64,000 nt of DNA, taken from contig NZ_PEBF01000001.1 in NCBI RefSeq assembly GCF_002742625.1, forward strand, positions 434,001-498,000, read 5' to 3'. Source of the DNA: Caulobacter sp. FWC2 (GTDB lineage: Bacteria; Pseudomonadota; Alphaproteobacteria; Caulobacterales; Caulobacteraceae). Below the pieces are notes generated by a model. It ran no database searches, was not told the origin of the DNA, and was given only the letters and a program-made list of their open reading frames with translations. A program made the position numbers and the translations under genes. Below, piece by piece: positions 50,994 through 60,484 of the stretch. Position 1 is the first letter of the stretch, and each line of letters begins with the position of its first letter.

Positions 50994-52859
50994 TCAGCCG
51001 AACGTGAAGGCGTAGGCCTGGGCGCCGGCGTCGAGGAACTGGATCTCGAAGGTGCGGTCGCCGATCGCGCCCTTCTGCCGGATCAACTGATAGAGCCGCT
51101 GGCCGGTGATCACGCCATTGCCCTCCGCGTCGGTGTCCATGCCATGATCGGCGCCGGGCGGCTTGCCGTCTATCGTGACCCGGTAACGGACCTTGGCGCC
51201 ATTGGCCGCCGGACCCAGCACCAGGTGCAGGTCGCGCGCGCGGAAGCGGTAGGCGATCTTGCCGCCGGGCGCTTTCAGGCCGGCCTGCTCGGCGCCGATG
51301 GTCCAGTCGCCGGCCAGGCCCCAGGCATTGAGCTTCAGTGGCCCAGCCAGCGCGTAGACGTGCCGGGCGTCGCGCACGGCGCCGCCGGCCGAGGCGAAGT
51401 TCTCGGCGCGGCCATAGCCGACATAGGTCTCGGGCGAGCCGACGTCCTTGCTGTTCGAGGCCGCCTGGGCGCCGGTGGCCTTGACCGCCACCAGGCCGCT
51501 TTCGATCTTGGCCTTGCCGGCCTCCGCCAGCAGTTGCTGGATCACCCGCTCGGACTGGTCGTAGCCGCCCTCGCCGAAGTGGTGGTGGCGCACCTGGCCG
51601 TTGGCGTCGATGAAATAGTGCGCCGGCCAGTACTGGTTCCCGAAGGCGCGCCAGATCGCGTAGTTGTTGTCGACCGCCACCGGGTAACCGATCTTCAGGT
51701 CGGCCACGGCCTTGCGGACGTTCTTGACGTCTTTCTCAAAGGCGAATTCCGGCGCGTGGACGCCGATCACCACCAGGCCCTGGTCCTTGTACTTCTCGGC
51801 CCAGGCGCGGACATAGGGGATCGCGCGCAGGCAGTTGATGCAGGAATAGGTCCAGAAGTCGACGACCACGACCTTGCCCTTCAGCTGGGCGGTGGTCAGG
51901 GGCGGGGAGTTCAGCCAGGTCACCGCGCCGTCCAGGGCGGGCGCGGCGCCTTCGACCGGCAGGGCTGTGCCCTGGCCGGGCTTGGCGCGCATCATCATCG
52001 CGCCGTCCGGAGCGCCATTGGCGGACATCATCGCGGGATTGGCGCTCATCATCGCCGGGTTGGCGGCCATCATGGCGGGGCTGCCGCTCATCGCGTCGCC
52101 GCTGGCGGGCAACAGGACCGACTCCTGCCGAGGATGCAGCTTGTTGACCAGGCCCTGCTCCAGCGCGGCCGTGCTGGTCTGCGAGACGCGGGTCAGGAAG
52201 CCGGTGTCGACGCCCAGGGCGATGGCCGCGACGGCGACCAGGATCACCGCGCCGACGCCGCGCCGGATCCACTCGCTGGCGCCGAGTGAGCGCTTCATGG
52301 CCGTGAAGACCTTGCCGCCGACCAGCAAGGCCAGGCCCAGCGAGGTCGCCGCGCCGGCCGCGAAGGCGACCAGCAGCAGGGTCGTCTGGGCGTTGGCGCC
52401 CTGCAGCGCCGCGCCGGTCAGGATCAGGCCTAGCACGGGGCCCGCGCACGGCGCCCAAAGCAGCCCTGTGGCGACGCCGAGCAGGGCGGAGGCGACGACG
52501 GTCGAGCCGCCGGCCGCCTCCTGTTCGTCAGCGCTCTGAGACAGCCGTCCGCCCAGGGCGACCAGCGGCCGGGTCAGGCGATCGGCCAGGCTCGGGACCA
52601 GCAGGGTCAGGCCGAAGAAGGCCATTAGCGCCGGGGCGACCCACCGGCCGTACTGGTTGACGTGCACGGCCCAACCGCCGCCGACCGCCGCCAGGGTGGC
52701 GACCAGGGCGAAGGTCACGGCCATGCCGGCCAGCATCGGCAGGCCGCTGCGCACGAACGGCTTGTCGGCTCGCGCGAACACGAACGGCAGGATCGGCAGG
52801 ATGCACGGGCTGACAATGGTCAGCACCCCGCCCAGATAGGCCAGCAGGAAGAGGATCAT
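50994..52859 (-). CDS. DipZ-like protein: CcdA membrane domain fused to thioredoxin-like domain
   Basis: A 621-residue thiol-redox protein. The first 240 residues are a CcdA/DsbD-like membrane domain with conserved prolines (TIVSPCILPILPFV) and several spans, which moves electrons across the membrane. A linker with three near-tandem methionine-rich units (SPAMMAANPAMMSANPAMM) follows at about 255-290. The TlpA-like thioredoxin domain has WTYSCINCLRAIPY (CxxC) and a long C-terminal extension of the DipZ type. The methionine run may bind copper. MsrB lies 12 bp upstream in the same direction, so the operon likely supplies reducing power to periplasmic repair. The family is secure; the metal role is inference. 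Confidence 0.9.
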   Translation of the reverse strand: MILFLLAYLGGVLTIVSPCILPILPFVFARADKPFVRSGLPMLAGMAVTFALVATLAAVGGGWAVHVNQYGRWVAPALMAFFGLTLLVPSLADRLTRPLVALGGRLSQSADEQEAAGGSTVVASALLGVATGLLWAPCAGPVLGLILTGAALQGANAQTTLLLVAFAAGAATSLGLALLVGGKVFTAMKRSLGASEWIRRGVGAVILVAVAAIALGVDTGFLTRVSQTSTAALEQGLVNKLHPRQESVLLPASGDAMSGSPAMMAANPAMMSANPAMMSANGAPDGAMMMRAKPGQGTALPVEGAAPALDGAVTWLNSPPLTTAQLKGKVVVVDFWTYSCINCLRAIPYVRAWAEKYKDQGLVVIGVHAPEFAFEKDVKNVRKAVADLKIGYPVAVDNNYAIWRAFGNQYWPAHYFIDANGQVRHHHFGEGGYDQSERVIQQLLAEAGKAKIESGLVAVKATGAQAASNSKDVGSPETYVGYGRAENFASAGGAVRDARHVYALAGPLKLNAWGLAGDWTIGAEQAGLKAPGGKIAYRFRARDLHLVLGPAANGAKVRYRVTIDGKPPGADHGMDTDAEGNGVITGQRLYQLIRQKGAIGDRTFEIQFLDAGAQAYAFTFG

Positions 52860-52871
52860 TGGAATGGAGTC

Positions 52872-53348
52872 CTAGGCGGCCTTGAAGGTCAGGGCGACGC
52901 CGTTCATGCAGTAGCGCAGGCCCGTGGGCTTGGGACCGTCGTTGAACACGTGGCCCAGGTGACCGCCACAGCGTCGGCAGTGGATCTCCGTACCCCACAA
53001 GATGCTGCCGCCGGCGCTCTTGGCCGTGGCGTTGGGCAGGGACTGCCAGAAGCTGGGCCAGCCGGTGCCGCTGTCGAACTTGGTCGTCGACGAGAACAGC
53101 GGCAGGTCGCAGCCGCGGCAGCTGTACGTGCCCTTCTTGTAGTTCTTGTCGAGCGGGCTGGTGCCGGCGCGCTCCGTGCGGGCGTGGCGCAGGACCTCGT
53201 AGGCGTCCGGCGGCAGCATGCGCTTCCACTCGGCGTCGCTGCGGGTGACCTCGAACGTTTCGGCTCGCGCGCTGAAGCCGGCCAGGCCCAGGGCTGCGCC
53301 AAGGACCGAGAGGCCGCCGGTGGCCAGAAGGTGTCGTCGCGTCGTCAT
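52872..53348 (-). CDS. msrB: Methionine-R-sulfoxide reductase, exported (Tat-type signal)
   Basis: A 158-residue MsrB. The signal begins MTTRRHLLATGG, with paired arginines and a moderately hydrophobic stretch, suggesting Tat export to the periplasm. Zinc cysteines are in YSCRGCDLPL and HCRRCGGHLGHVF. The SGTGWPSFW motif is present, and the catalytic cysteine lies in LRYCMNGVALTF. It reduces methionine-R-sulfoxide in oxidised proteins. It lies immediately upstream of the DipZ-like gene, which could recycle it. Confidence 0.95.
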   Translation of the reverse strand: MTTRRHLLATGGLSVLGAALGLAGFSARAETFEVTRSDAEWKRMLPPDAYEVLRHARTERAGTSPLDKNYKKGTYSCRGCDLPLFSSTTKFDSGTGWPSFWQSLPNATAKSAGGSILWGTEIHCRRCGGHLGHVFNDGPKPTGLRYCMNGVALTFKAA

Positions 53349-53455
53349 CGCAAATCTCCGTTTCGCCGCCCGTAATCAGATACGTCGCGGCGAGCGGAAA
53401 GGTTACGCGCCGATCGTTGATTTCGCCGCGTCTCATTTCGCGGGACGAAGGCCGC

Positions 53456-53776
53456 TCAGCCAGGCTTGCCGTACAGCTTGGTCAGATAGGCCTGGACTTG
53501 CTTGGCGTCGTCGTCGCTCAGCTCGGCGCCGTTGGCGCGCATGCGGTCGATGACGCTCGTCCATTCCTTGGCGGTGTGGCGGGCGTCGGTGACCATGCCC
53601 AGCTCGTGGCAGGACTGGCAGGCCTTGTCGACAATGGCCTTGCCGGGATCGACGCCCGCGTTCGCGGAAGGCGCGCTGGCCGGCGTGTCGGCGGTCGCCG
53701 CTGCGCCGGCGGCGGCAAATCCACAGGCCAGAGCCGCCCCGATCAGGAGCGCGTTTTTCAGAGACTTGCTGAACAT
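53456..53776 (-). CDS. Small c-type cytochrome
   Basis: A 106-residue periplasmic protein. A signal peptide (LLIGAALACGFAAAGAAA) is followed by one haem-attachment motif, CQSCH, near residue 54. The likely axial methionine is in RMRANGAELSDDDAKQVQAYL. This layout resembles the small monohaem cytochromes that partner sulfite or quinone-linked dehydrogenases. It reads in the same direction as MsrB and DipZ, 107 bp upstream of MsrB, so it may share their redox role. Confidence 0.88.
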   Translation of the reverse strand: MFSKSLKNALLIGAALACGFAAAGAAATADTPASAPSANAGVDPGKAIVDKACQSCHELGMVTDARHTAKEWTSVIDRMRANGAELSDDDAKQVQAYLTKLYGKPG

Positions 53777-53881
53777 GGTCTAACGGGTCTTCGCGTGATG
53801 GCTGCGCGGGACGGAGCGCCAGGTCCGCCCCCCGATCGCGCACCCGAGCATAGGACGATCGTCGCGCAAATCCATCGCGAT

Positions 53882-54514
53882 TCACTGATGGTCCGACATG
53901 CGCCGCGCCTCATTCCGTAGCCACAGCTCGGCGACCAGCAGGTTGGGAACCCACGCCAGGAAAGAGATCGCGCGGTACCAGGGCAGGAACGGCAGGTCGA
54001 GGATCTGCACCGCCGGCAGGTAGAGCCGCAGGGTGACGGCGGCCAGCGTCAGCGCCCAGGAACGGATCATCCAGCGGCGGTGGTCGACGAAGCGCCGGTC
54101 CAGGGCCGCGCGCCAGCCCAACAGGGTGACGGCGATCCAGATCAAGGCCAGGCTTCCGAAGCCGGCGGTCGCGATTGGTCCGGCGAAGGACCCCGGCGCC
54201 AGGATCAGGCCGGCGACCCCGCCGACCAGGCAACCCAGCACATAGACGCGCCCGATCCAACGATGGCCGCCGATCTTGCGCAGGCCGGGCAGGAACTGCA
54301 GCGAGCCCAGCAACAGGGCAATGGCCGCGCCGGCAACGTGCACGACCAGCCAGGGAACCCCCAGCGGATTGCCCAAGGCTTCGGCCGAGGTGCGTGGCGG
54401 ATGCAGAAGGTACCGCGCGGCATAGGCGACAATCCCGAGGCTCATGAGGGCGCCCAGGCTCCACAGGGCGCGGGCGGGCCAGCGGGGCGTCTTCGTCAGG
54501 GTCGTGGTGTTCAC
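53882..54514 (-). CDS. DUF2306-family membrane protein
   Basis: A 210-residue protein with about six membrane spans. The GTG at 54514 has AAGGA in front; an ATG at 54619 is possible but would add an implausible 35-residue basic leader. Segments such as GLRKIGGHRWIGRVYVLGCL and LDRRFVDHRRWMIRSWALTLA, where histidines and arginines flank spans, are typical of DUF2306 proteins. Their function is unknown; a haem- or quinone-linked role is sometimes suspected. It is divergent from the LytTR gene across 103 bp, so the regulator may control it. Confidence 0.8.
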   Translation of the reverse strand: MNTTTLTKTPRWPARALWSLGALMSLGIVAYAARYLLHPPRTSAEALGNPLGVPWLVVHVAGAAIALLLGSLQFLPGLRKIGGHRWIGRVYVLGCLVGGVAGLILAPGSFAGPIATAGFGSLALIWIAVTLLGWRAALDRRFVDHRRWMIRSWALTLAAVTLRLYLPAVQILDLPFLPWYRAISFLAWVPNLLVAELWLRNEARRMSDHQ

Positions 54515-54617
54515 GGTCGGTCCTTCAGCGGTGTTCGCCGAACCTCGTTGCGGCGTGCGCGGCGTCTCGCTAGGCCTTGCTTCGCGAACGGCGCCAAGCT
54601 TGCGCGAACGGGACGGC

Positions 54618-55394
54618 ATGGACGGGGAGGCGACGATTCAGCAGCGACAAGCCACCGCGCGGCGATGGGCGATCGATATCGCCCTGATGGCCGTGATCGG
54701 CCTGCTGATGGGCTTTCTGGGCCCCTTCGCCTCCGAGCGCGCGCCGATCGTCGGACGCTATGTCTACTGGATGATCTGCATGGTCGGCGGCGGGCTGATC
54801 GGCGTCGTGCTGGACGAACGGCTGGCGAGCCGCATGCCCGAGACCTGGCGACGCGTGGTGGTAGTCTCGGTGCTGATGGCGCCGCTGGTGTCGCTGCACG
54901 TGCTGGCCACCGAGCACCTCGTGATGGGCGGTCCGTTCGGCTGGGCGGGCTATGGACGGCTGCTCTGGCAAGTGTGGCCGATCTCGCTGGCGGTGATGGT
55001 CGTGCGGACCCTGGTCTGGCGACGCCTGCCGACGCGGGTCGAGACCCTGACCATCGTCGCCCCGCCGCTGCCCGAGGCCGAGGCGGCCTTCCGCAGAAGG
55101 CTCTCGGCCAGGCGACGCGGCGCGCGGCTGATCGCCGTCGAGGCCCACGACCACTATCTGAAGGTTCACACCGACGCCGGCGCGGAACTGATCACCCTGC
55201 GCTTCGCCGACGCCCTGGCCGAACTGGAACGCGCCCACGGCTGGCGCGTCCATCGCTCCTGGTGGGTGGCCGCCGAGGCGGTCGAGGCCGTCCGCTGGCG
55301 GCGCGGCGCCGGCGAGGTTCGTCTGGCGGGCGGCCTGGAGGCGCCGGTCAGCCGGACCTATGCGCCTATCCTGAAGGACGCTGGCTGGTTTTAG
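54618..55394 (+). CDS. Membrane-anchored LytTR-domain transcription regulator
   Basis: A 258-residue protein with about four membrane spans (residues 17-125), followed by a cytoplasmic LytTR DNA-binding domain (about 160-255). The domain shows LIAVEAHDHYLKVHTDAGAELI, then LAELERAHGWRVHRSWWVA and the end VSRTYAPILK. There is no receiver domain, so the membrane part is probably the sensor. The DUF2306 gene diverges from it, the usual pairing for these one-component regulators. The 160 bp after it hold no supported gene. Confidence 0.88.
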   Translation: MDGEATIQQRQATARRWAIDIALMAVIGLLMGFLGPFASERAPIVGRYVYWMICMVGGGLIGVVLDERLASRMPETWRRVVVVSVLMAPLVSLHVLATEHLVMGGPFGWAGYGRLLWQVWPISLAVMVVRTLVWRRLPTRVETLTIVAPPLPEAEAAFRRRLSARRRGARLIAVEAHDHYLKVHTDAGAELITLRFADALAELERAHGWRVHRSWWVAAEAVEAVRWRRGAGEVRLAGGLEAPVSRTYAPILKDAGWF

Positions 55395-55554
55395 CCCCGG
55401 CGGACGGCAGCGCGATGGGGCCGGCTCAAGTCATTCGACTAAAGTTTTTACGCAACACAGGCTTCGTCAAGCTTCCAAAGCAATTGTCGGCGCGCGCCCG
55501 GCTCTGTAAGCAGGCCCCTTGCTGGTCGCCGTGAGGCGTTTTGGAAGGTCGCGA

Positions 55555-56346
55555 ATGCCGAGTCCCTTGATGGCGGCGCTGAAGGATGTGGGAGACGGCG
55601 TTCGTCTCGCGCCCCTGTGGTGGCGGCTCGGCCTGGACCAGACGGCCTCGCGCTTCCAGAGGTCGATCCTGGGTCCGTTCTGGATGGCCTGCAACCTGCT
55701 GGTCGTCGCCTTCGCCCTGGCCTTCCTGGTCAGCGCCCTGATGGGCGTGGACATGTCGAAGAGCTATCCTCAGGTGGTCGCCGGCCTCTTGGCCTGGTCG
55801 CTGGTCGGCACCACGATCGCCGAGGCCCAGGCGATCTTCCTCTATAATTCCGGCCTGATGCAGAGCCAGCGCCTGCCGCTGACCTTCTACGTCTTCCTGC
55901 ATGCGCAGAAGGCGGCGACGAACTTCCTGTTCCAGCTGATCGCCTTCTGGGCGGTGATGCTGGTCATCGGCCGGTTCGCCGTGCCGCACTGGACGCTGAT
56001 CCCGGCCGTCGCGCTGATGCTGCTGGTCGTGTGTTTCCAGGGTTTCATCATCGCCATTCCGTCGACCCGCTTCCGCGACGTGGCCTACATGATGAGCTAT
56101 GTCGTCCAGCTGCTGTTCTACGTGACGCCGGTGTTCTGGATGACGGCCAATGTCAGCGCCAAGCACCGCTGGGTGGTCGAGCTGAACCCGCTGGCTCACC
56201 AGGTCGAGCTGCTGCGCGCGCCGCTGACCGGCCATGCCCCCGCCACGATCGACTGGCTCTGGACGCTGGGGACGACCGGCGTCCTGGCGATAATCGCCCT
56301 CGCGCTGCTGGCCATGTTCCGCAAGCGCGTGGTCTTCTGGCTGTAG
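55555..56346 (+). CDS. ABC-2 type polysaccharide export permease
   Basis: A 263-residue inner-membrane protein with about six spans. The start at 55555 has a GGAAGG ribosome site. Features of the Wzm/KpsM family are RFQRSILGPFWMACNLLVV near the N-terminus, RLPLTFYVFLHAQK in the loop and NPLAHQVELLRAPL near the end. It moves a lipid-linked glycan across the inner membrane. It is the first gene of a tight operon continuing to 63966. Confidence 0.92.
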   Translation: MPSPLMAALKDVGDGVRLAPLWWRLGLDQTASRFQRSILGPFWMACNLLVVAFALAFLVSALMGVDMSKSYPQVVAGLLAWSLVGTTIAEAQAIFLYNSGLMQSQRLPLTFYVFLHAQKAATNFLFQLIAFWAVMLVIGRFAVPHWTLIPAVALMLLVVCFQGFIIAIPSTRFRDVAYMMSYVVQLLFYVTPVFWMTANVSAKHRWVVELNPLAHQVELLRAPLTGHAPATIDWLWTLGTTGVLAIIALALLAMFRKRVVFWL

Positions 56347-56355
56347 GAGACGGCG

Positions 56356-57108
56356 ATGACGCATCAGATCAAGCTGACGAACGTCGATCTCGACTATTTC
56401 GTCTACAGCCTGCGCTCGCAGTCGCTGCGCAGCGCCGTGTTCAACCTCGCGGTCGGCGGCAAGATGTATAAGGCCGCCGGCGACGTCGCCGCGGTCAAGG
56501 CTCTGCACGACATCAATCTCGACATCGTCGAGGGCGACCGTATCGCCCTGGTCGGCCACAACGGCTCGGGCAAGACTACCCTGCTCAAGGTCATCGCCGG
56601 CATCTATTCGCCGACGCGGGGCGAGCTGTCGATCGACGGCGACATCACCTCGATGATCGCCATCAACGCCGGTATCGACATGGAGGCCACCGGCCTTCGC
56701 AACATCCACAAGCTGGGCCTGATGCGCCGGCTGCCGCGCAAGGTCATCGACAGCCGCGTCGACGCGATCGCCGAGTTCTCGGGCCTGGGCGACTTTCTGC
56801 ATCTGCCGGTCCGCACCTATTCGGCCGGCATGCTGGCGCGCCTGATGTTCACGGTGGCGACCGAGTTCGAGGCCGACATCCTGGTGCTGGACGAGTGGCT
56901 CAGCGCCGGCGACGCCGCCTTCGTGCAGAAGGCCGCCGACCGCATGCAGCGCATGGTCGAGGACGCCAAGATCGTCGTCCTGGCCACCCATGACCACGAC
57001 CTGGTCCGCCGGGTCTGCAACCGGGTCTGCGAGCTGCAGGCCGGCAAGATCGTCTTCCTCGGCTCAACCGAGGACTGGCTCGTCCACCGTGAGACCACTG
57101 CCGCATGA
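56356..57108 (+). CDS. ABC transporter ATP-binding protein for polysaccharide export
   Basis: A 250-residue ATPase of the KpsT/Wzt type. It shows Walker A GHNGSGKTTLLK, the weak-form signature YSAGMLARLMFT and Walker B ILVLDEWLSAGD. It lacks the C-terminal carbohydrate-binding extension of Wzt, so it should not select glycan termini itself. It begins 9 bp after the permease and overlaps the methyltransferase gene (ATGA). Confidence 0.94.
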   Translation: MTHQIKLTNVDLDYFVYSLRSQSLRSAVFNLAVGGKMYKAAGDVAAVKALHDINLDIVEGDRIALVGHNGSGKTTLLKVIAGIYSPTRGELSIDGDITSMIAINAGIDMEATGLRNIHKLGLMRRLPRKVIDSRVDAIAEFSGLGDFLHLPVRTYSAGMLARLMFTVATEFEADILVLDEWLSAGDAAFVQKAADRMQRMVEDAKIVVLATHDHDLVRRVCNRVCELQAGKIVFLGSTEDWLVHRETTAA

Positions 57109-58019
57109 CCCCCCGTCTTCTCGCCCACCAGGATCTTCGCGGCCTCGCGCCCGAGGTCTGGCTGGCGCGCCTGAAGCGCTCGGTCGTCGAGCGCGTCCAA
57201 AGCGGTCTCACCTATCCCGACTTCCCGTCGGCCGAGATCCAGCGCCAGTTTGTCGGCTCGGCCTATGAGGACGCCCTGGACGAGGCCGGCAAGTTCTACG
57301 CCTTCGCCCAGGAGGCCATGGCCGACCGCGCCTACAAGGGCTCGACGGGGCAGGGCTATCTGGACTTCGGCTGCGGCTGGGGCCGGATCGGTCGGTTCTT
57401 CCTGCGCGACTTCGACGCCAAGGACATGGTCGGGGTCGATATCGATCCGGACATGGTCGCCTTCTGCGCCGGGGCCGATCTGCCGGGCCGCTTCGAGGCC
57501 ATCGCCAATGGCCAGCCGCTGCCGTTCGCGGACGGAACGTTCCGACTGGTCACCGCCTATTCGGTGTTCACCCACCTGCCGCCGCATCTGTTCCGCGCCT
57601 GGCTGGCCGAGCTGCTGCGCGTTCTGGCCCCCGGCGGACAGCTGGTGTTCACGGTCGAGCCGCCGCGCTTCCTGGACATGGTCGAGGCCATCGCGCCCGA
57701 CGCCGAAAACGCCTGGATGGCGGCCTTGTCGATCTACAAGGAACAGCTGCCCAAGCTGCGCGCCGACCTCGCCAGCGAGGGCATCTGCTACCTGGCCTCG
57801 GGCGGCGGCGACTATCGCGAGCCTGACGTCTATGGCGAGGCGGTGGTGACGACGAAGTTCGTGGCCAAGGAAGCCGCCCCGCACGGCGGCGAAGTGGTGC
57901 GCTATGTCGATGATCCGGCCCAGTTCTGGCAGGCGGCGGTGGTGATCCGCAAACGCGACCCGAACGCGCCGAAGGGGTTCCTGGCGCGGACGATCGCGCG
58001 GTTGACGGGCAAGGCATGA
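57105..58019 (+). CDS. SAM-dependent methyltransferase of the glycan operon
   Basis: A 304-residue class I methyltransferase. Motif I is LDFGCGWGRIGRFFL, an acidic MVGVDIDPDMV follows, and the post-motif region FRLVTAYSVFTHLPPHLFRAWL is well conserved. It overlaps both neighbours by four bases. In a polysaccharide export operon, such an enzyme may cap or modify sugars; terminal methylation can set chain length. The sugar target is inferred. Confidence 0.88.
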   Translation: MTPRLLAHQDLRGLAPEVWLARLKRSVVERVQSGLTYPDFPSAEIQRQFVGSAYEDALDEAGKFYAFAQEAMADRAYKGSTGQGYLDFGCGWGRIGRFFLRDFDAKDMVGVDIDPDMVAFCAGADLPGRFEAIANGQPLPFADGTFRLVTAYSVFTHLPPHLFRAWLAELLRVLAPGGQLVFTVEPPRFLDMVEAIAPDAENAWMAALSIYKEQLPKLRADLASEGICYLASGGGDYREPDVYGEAVVTTKFVAKEAAPHGGEVVRYVDDPAQFWQAAVVIRKRDPNAPKGFLARTIARLTGKA

Positions 58020-60484
58020 GCACGCTGCCGCCTAAGGTGATGTCGGGCGGCCTCAAGCCCGGCCGCGACGTCACGGTCCAGGGCCTCGACGCCCAGGGCC
58101 GGACGATCCTGGCGGCGGCCGGCGGTGATCCGCAGATGGTCTGGACCCCGACCCGCGAGCAACGCGCGGGCTTACGCGCGGCCAAGGCCGTGCGGATCGA
58201 CCTCAAGCTCGAAGCGACCGAAGGCGAGCTGGTCGGGCCGGCGCTGTATGCCGACTGGGGCGACGGCTTTTCCGAGGATTCCTACACGCGACTGAAGGCC
58301 GGGCCGGACGGCTGGTTCGCCTCGCTGCCGGCGCGCAGCTTCCAGCTGATCGGCGTGCGCCTTGACCCGTCCGAAGGCGCGTGTCGGTTCACCGTGTCCG
58401 ACTTCAAGGTTACGCGCATCGGCGACCTGGGCAAGGATCCGCGCGGCCTGAAGGGCGCGGCGATCCAGGCGGTCAAGCCGTTGCTGGGCCCGTTGCGCAA
58501 GCCGGCCGGCGCGCTCTGGCGTCGCGGCCGGGCGGCGCTGCAGGGCTCGCGAGCGCCCTGCGTCGGCGGCGACGCCGGACCGGTGCAGGCGACCTACGCT
58601 CACGCGATCGCGGTGTCGAAGAACCTGCGCAGCCCACACTTCGCCGCCCCGATCGCCGCGCCGATCACCTTGCCGGCCGACGCGCCGAGGGTGGTGGCCT
58701 TCTATCTCCCGCAATTTCATCCGTTCCCGGAGAATGATGTCTGGTGGGGCAAGGGCTTCACCGAGTGGACCAACGTCTCCAAGGCCCAGCCCCAGTTCCT
58801 GGGCCACTACCAGCCGCGCCTGCCGGCCGATCTGGGCTTCTACGACCTGCGTCAGCGCGAGGTGCTGGCCCAGCAGATCGAGCTGGCCAAGGGCGCGGGC
58901 GTCTCGGCCTTCTGCTTCCACTACTACTGGTTCGCCGGCAAACGCCTGCTGGAACGGCCGATCGAGCTCTATCTGGCTGATCCGACCCTGGACCTGCCGT
59001 TCGCCCTCTGCTGGGCCAACGAGAACTGGACGCGGCGCTGGGACGGCGACGAGAGCGACGTGCTCATGGGCCAGGACCACTCGCCCGAGGACGACCGCGC
59101 CGTGTTCGAGGACATGGCCCGCTACATCCGCGACCCGCGCTACCTGAAGGTCGGCGGCAAGCCGGTGCTGGTGCTGTACCGCCCCGAGATCCTGCCGGAC
59201 TCCAGGGCCACCACCGACCGCTGGCGCGCGCAGGCGCTAGCCATGGGCCTTGGCGAGCTGCACCTGTTGTGCACCACGGCCTTCGGCTTCCAGGACTATG
59301 CGTCGCACGGTTTCGACGGGATCATCGACTTCCCGCCCCACGCCATCGTCGAGGGCGAGATCACGCGCTCGGTCACGCCGCTGCACGCCAACTTCACCGG
59401 CAAGGTCTATGACTATCCCACCGTTGTGCAGTCCAAGCTGGACGAGCTGGCGGCGGTTCCGAACGCCTTCGTGCCGGGCGTCATGCCGGGCTGGGACAAC
59501 CAAGCCCGCAAGCCGTGGGCCGGCCACGCCTTCCACAACGCCGATCCGGAAAGTTACCTGACCTGGCTGTCGGGCGCGTTGAAGCACGCGGAGGCCAAGC
59601 ATCCGGCCGGCCAGGCGATGGTCTTCGTCAACGCCTGGAACGAGTGGGGGGAGGGCGCCTATCTCGAGCCCGACCGCTGGTTCGGCCACGGCTATCTGCA
59701 CGCCACCCGCACGGCGCTGGCCGCCTATGCGCCACGCCTGACGGACGCCCATCCGCTGGTCGCGGCGGCTCAAGCCGGCTTCGTCAAGCGCGCCGAGGCG
59801 GTGACCCTGCTGCATCTCTTCTACCCGGAACTGATCGACTGGTTCGCCGAGCGCCTGGCCGCCACGACCGGGGTGCTGGACCTGATGATCACCGTGCCGG
59901 AGACCTGGGACGAGGCAAATCTGGCGCGGGCTCGTGAGGCGTTCCCAGCCGCGCACCTGGCCATCGCCGAGAACCGCGGCCGCGACATCCGGCCGTTCGT
60001 CGAGACCCTGCGTCGCGCCAAGGCTCTGGGCTATTCGGTGTTTTGCAAGCTGCACTCCAAGCGCTCGCCGCACCGCGCCAAGGGCGACCAGTGGCGGGCC
60101 GAGCTGGTCGATGGCCTGCTGGGCGGTGAGGCTGCGGCCCTGGCCTTGCGCGCCTTCGCCCAGGATCCTCAGCTAGGCCTGTTGGCCTCGTCGGAAGCGC
60201 GAATGCGGATCGGCGATCCGGACGTGATGGACAACAATCGCGTGGCCGTCGAGCGTCTGACCGCACGCATGGGCCTGAAGCCCCGGCCCGAGACGCCGTT
60301 CGCGGCCGGCTCGATGTTCTGGGGACGGACCGAGGCCTTCGCGCCGCTGTCCGACCTGACCGACGCCGAGATCGGCTTCGAGCCGGAGCTGGGCCGGGTG
60401 GACGGCACCACGGCCCACGCGATCGAGCGCCTGACCGCCGCCATCGTCGCCCGCGCCGGCTATCGCGCGAGCTTCGAACTGTGA
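58016..60484 (+). CDS. WbsX-like / RgpF-domain glycan synthesis protein
   Basis: An 822-residue protein with two recognisable parts. Residues about 225-580 form a WbsX/GH99-like domain (VAFYLPQFHPFPENDVWWGK, then FTEWTNVSKAQPQF, FCFHYYWFAGKRLLERP and NAWNEWGEGAYLEPD). The C-terminal part (about 580-822) matches the rhamnan-synthesis protein F domain (AENRGRDIRPFVETL, then FCKLHSKRSPHR). The first 200 residues are not assigned. Such proteins occur in O-antigen and capsule clusters. It overlaps both neighbours by four bases. The domain calls are secure; the reaction is not known. Confidence 0.88.
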   Translation: MSTLPPKVMSGGLKPGRDVTVQGLDAQGRTILAAAGGDPQMVWTPTREQRAGLRAAKAVRIDLKLEATEGELVGPALYADWGDGFSEDSYTRLKAGPDGWFASLPARSFQLIGVRLDPSEGACRFTVSDFKVTRIGDLGKDPRGLKGAAIQAVKPLLGPLRKPAGALWRRGRAALQGSRAPCVGGDAGPVQATYAHAIAVSKNLRSPHFAAPIAAPITLPADAPRVVAFYLPQFHPFPENDVWWGKGFTEWTNVSKAQPQFLGHYQPRLPADLGFYDLRQREVLAQQIELAKGAGVSAFCFHYYWFAGKRLLERPIELYLADPTLDLPFALCWANENWTRRWDGDESDVLMGQDHSPEDDRAVFEDMARYIRDPRYLKVGGKPVLVLYRPEILPDSRATTDRWRAQALAMGLGELHLLCTTAFGFQDYASHGFDGIIDFPPHAIVEGEITRSVTPLHANFTGKVYDYPTVVQSKLDELAAVPNAFVPGVMPGWDNQARKPWAGHAFHNADPESYLTWLSGALKHAEAKHPAGQAMVFVNAWNEWGEGAYLEPDRWFGHGYLHATRTALAAYAPRLTDAHPLVAAAQAGFVKRAEAVTLLHLFYPELIDWFAERLAATTGVLDLMITVPETWDEANLARAREAFPAAHLAIAENRGRDIRPFVETLRRAKALGYSVFCKLHSKRSPHRAKGDQWRAELVDGLLGGEAAALALRAFAQDPQLGLLASSEARMRIGDPDVMDNNRVAVERLTARMGLKPRPETPFAAGSMFWGRTEAFAPLSDLTDAEIGFEPELGRVDGTTAHAIERLTAAIVARAGYRASFEL

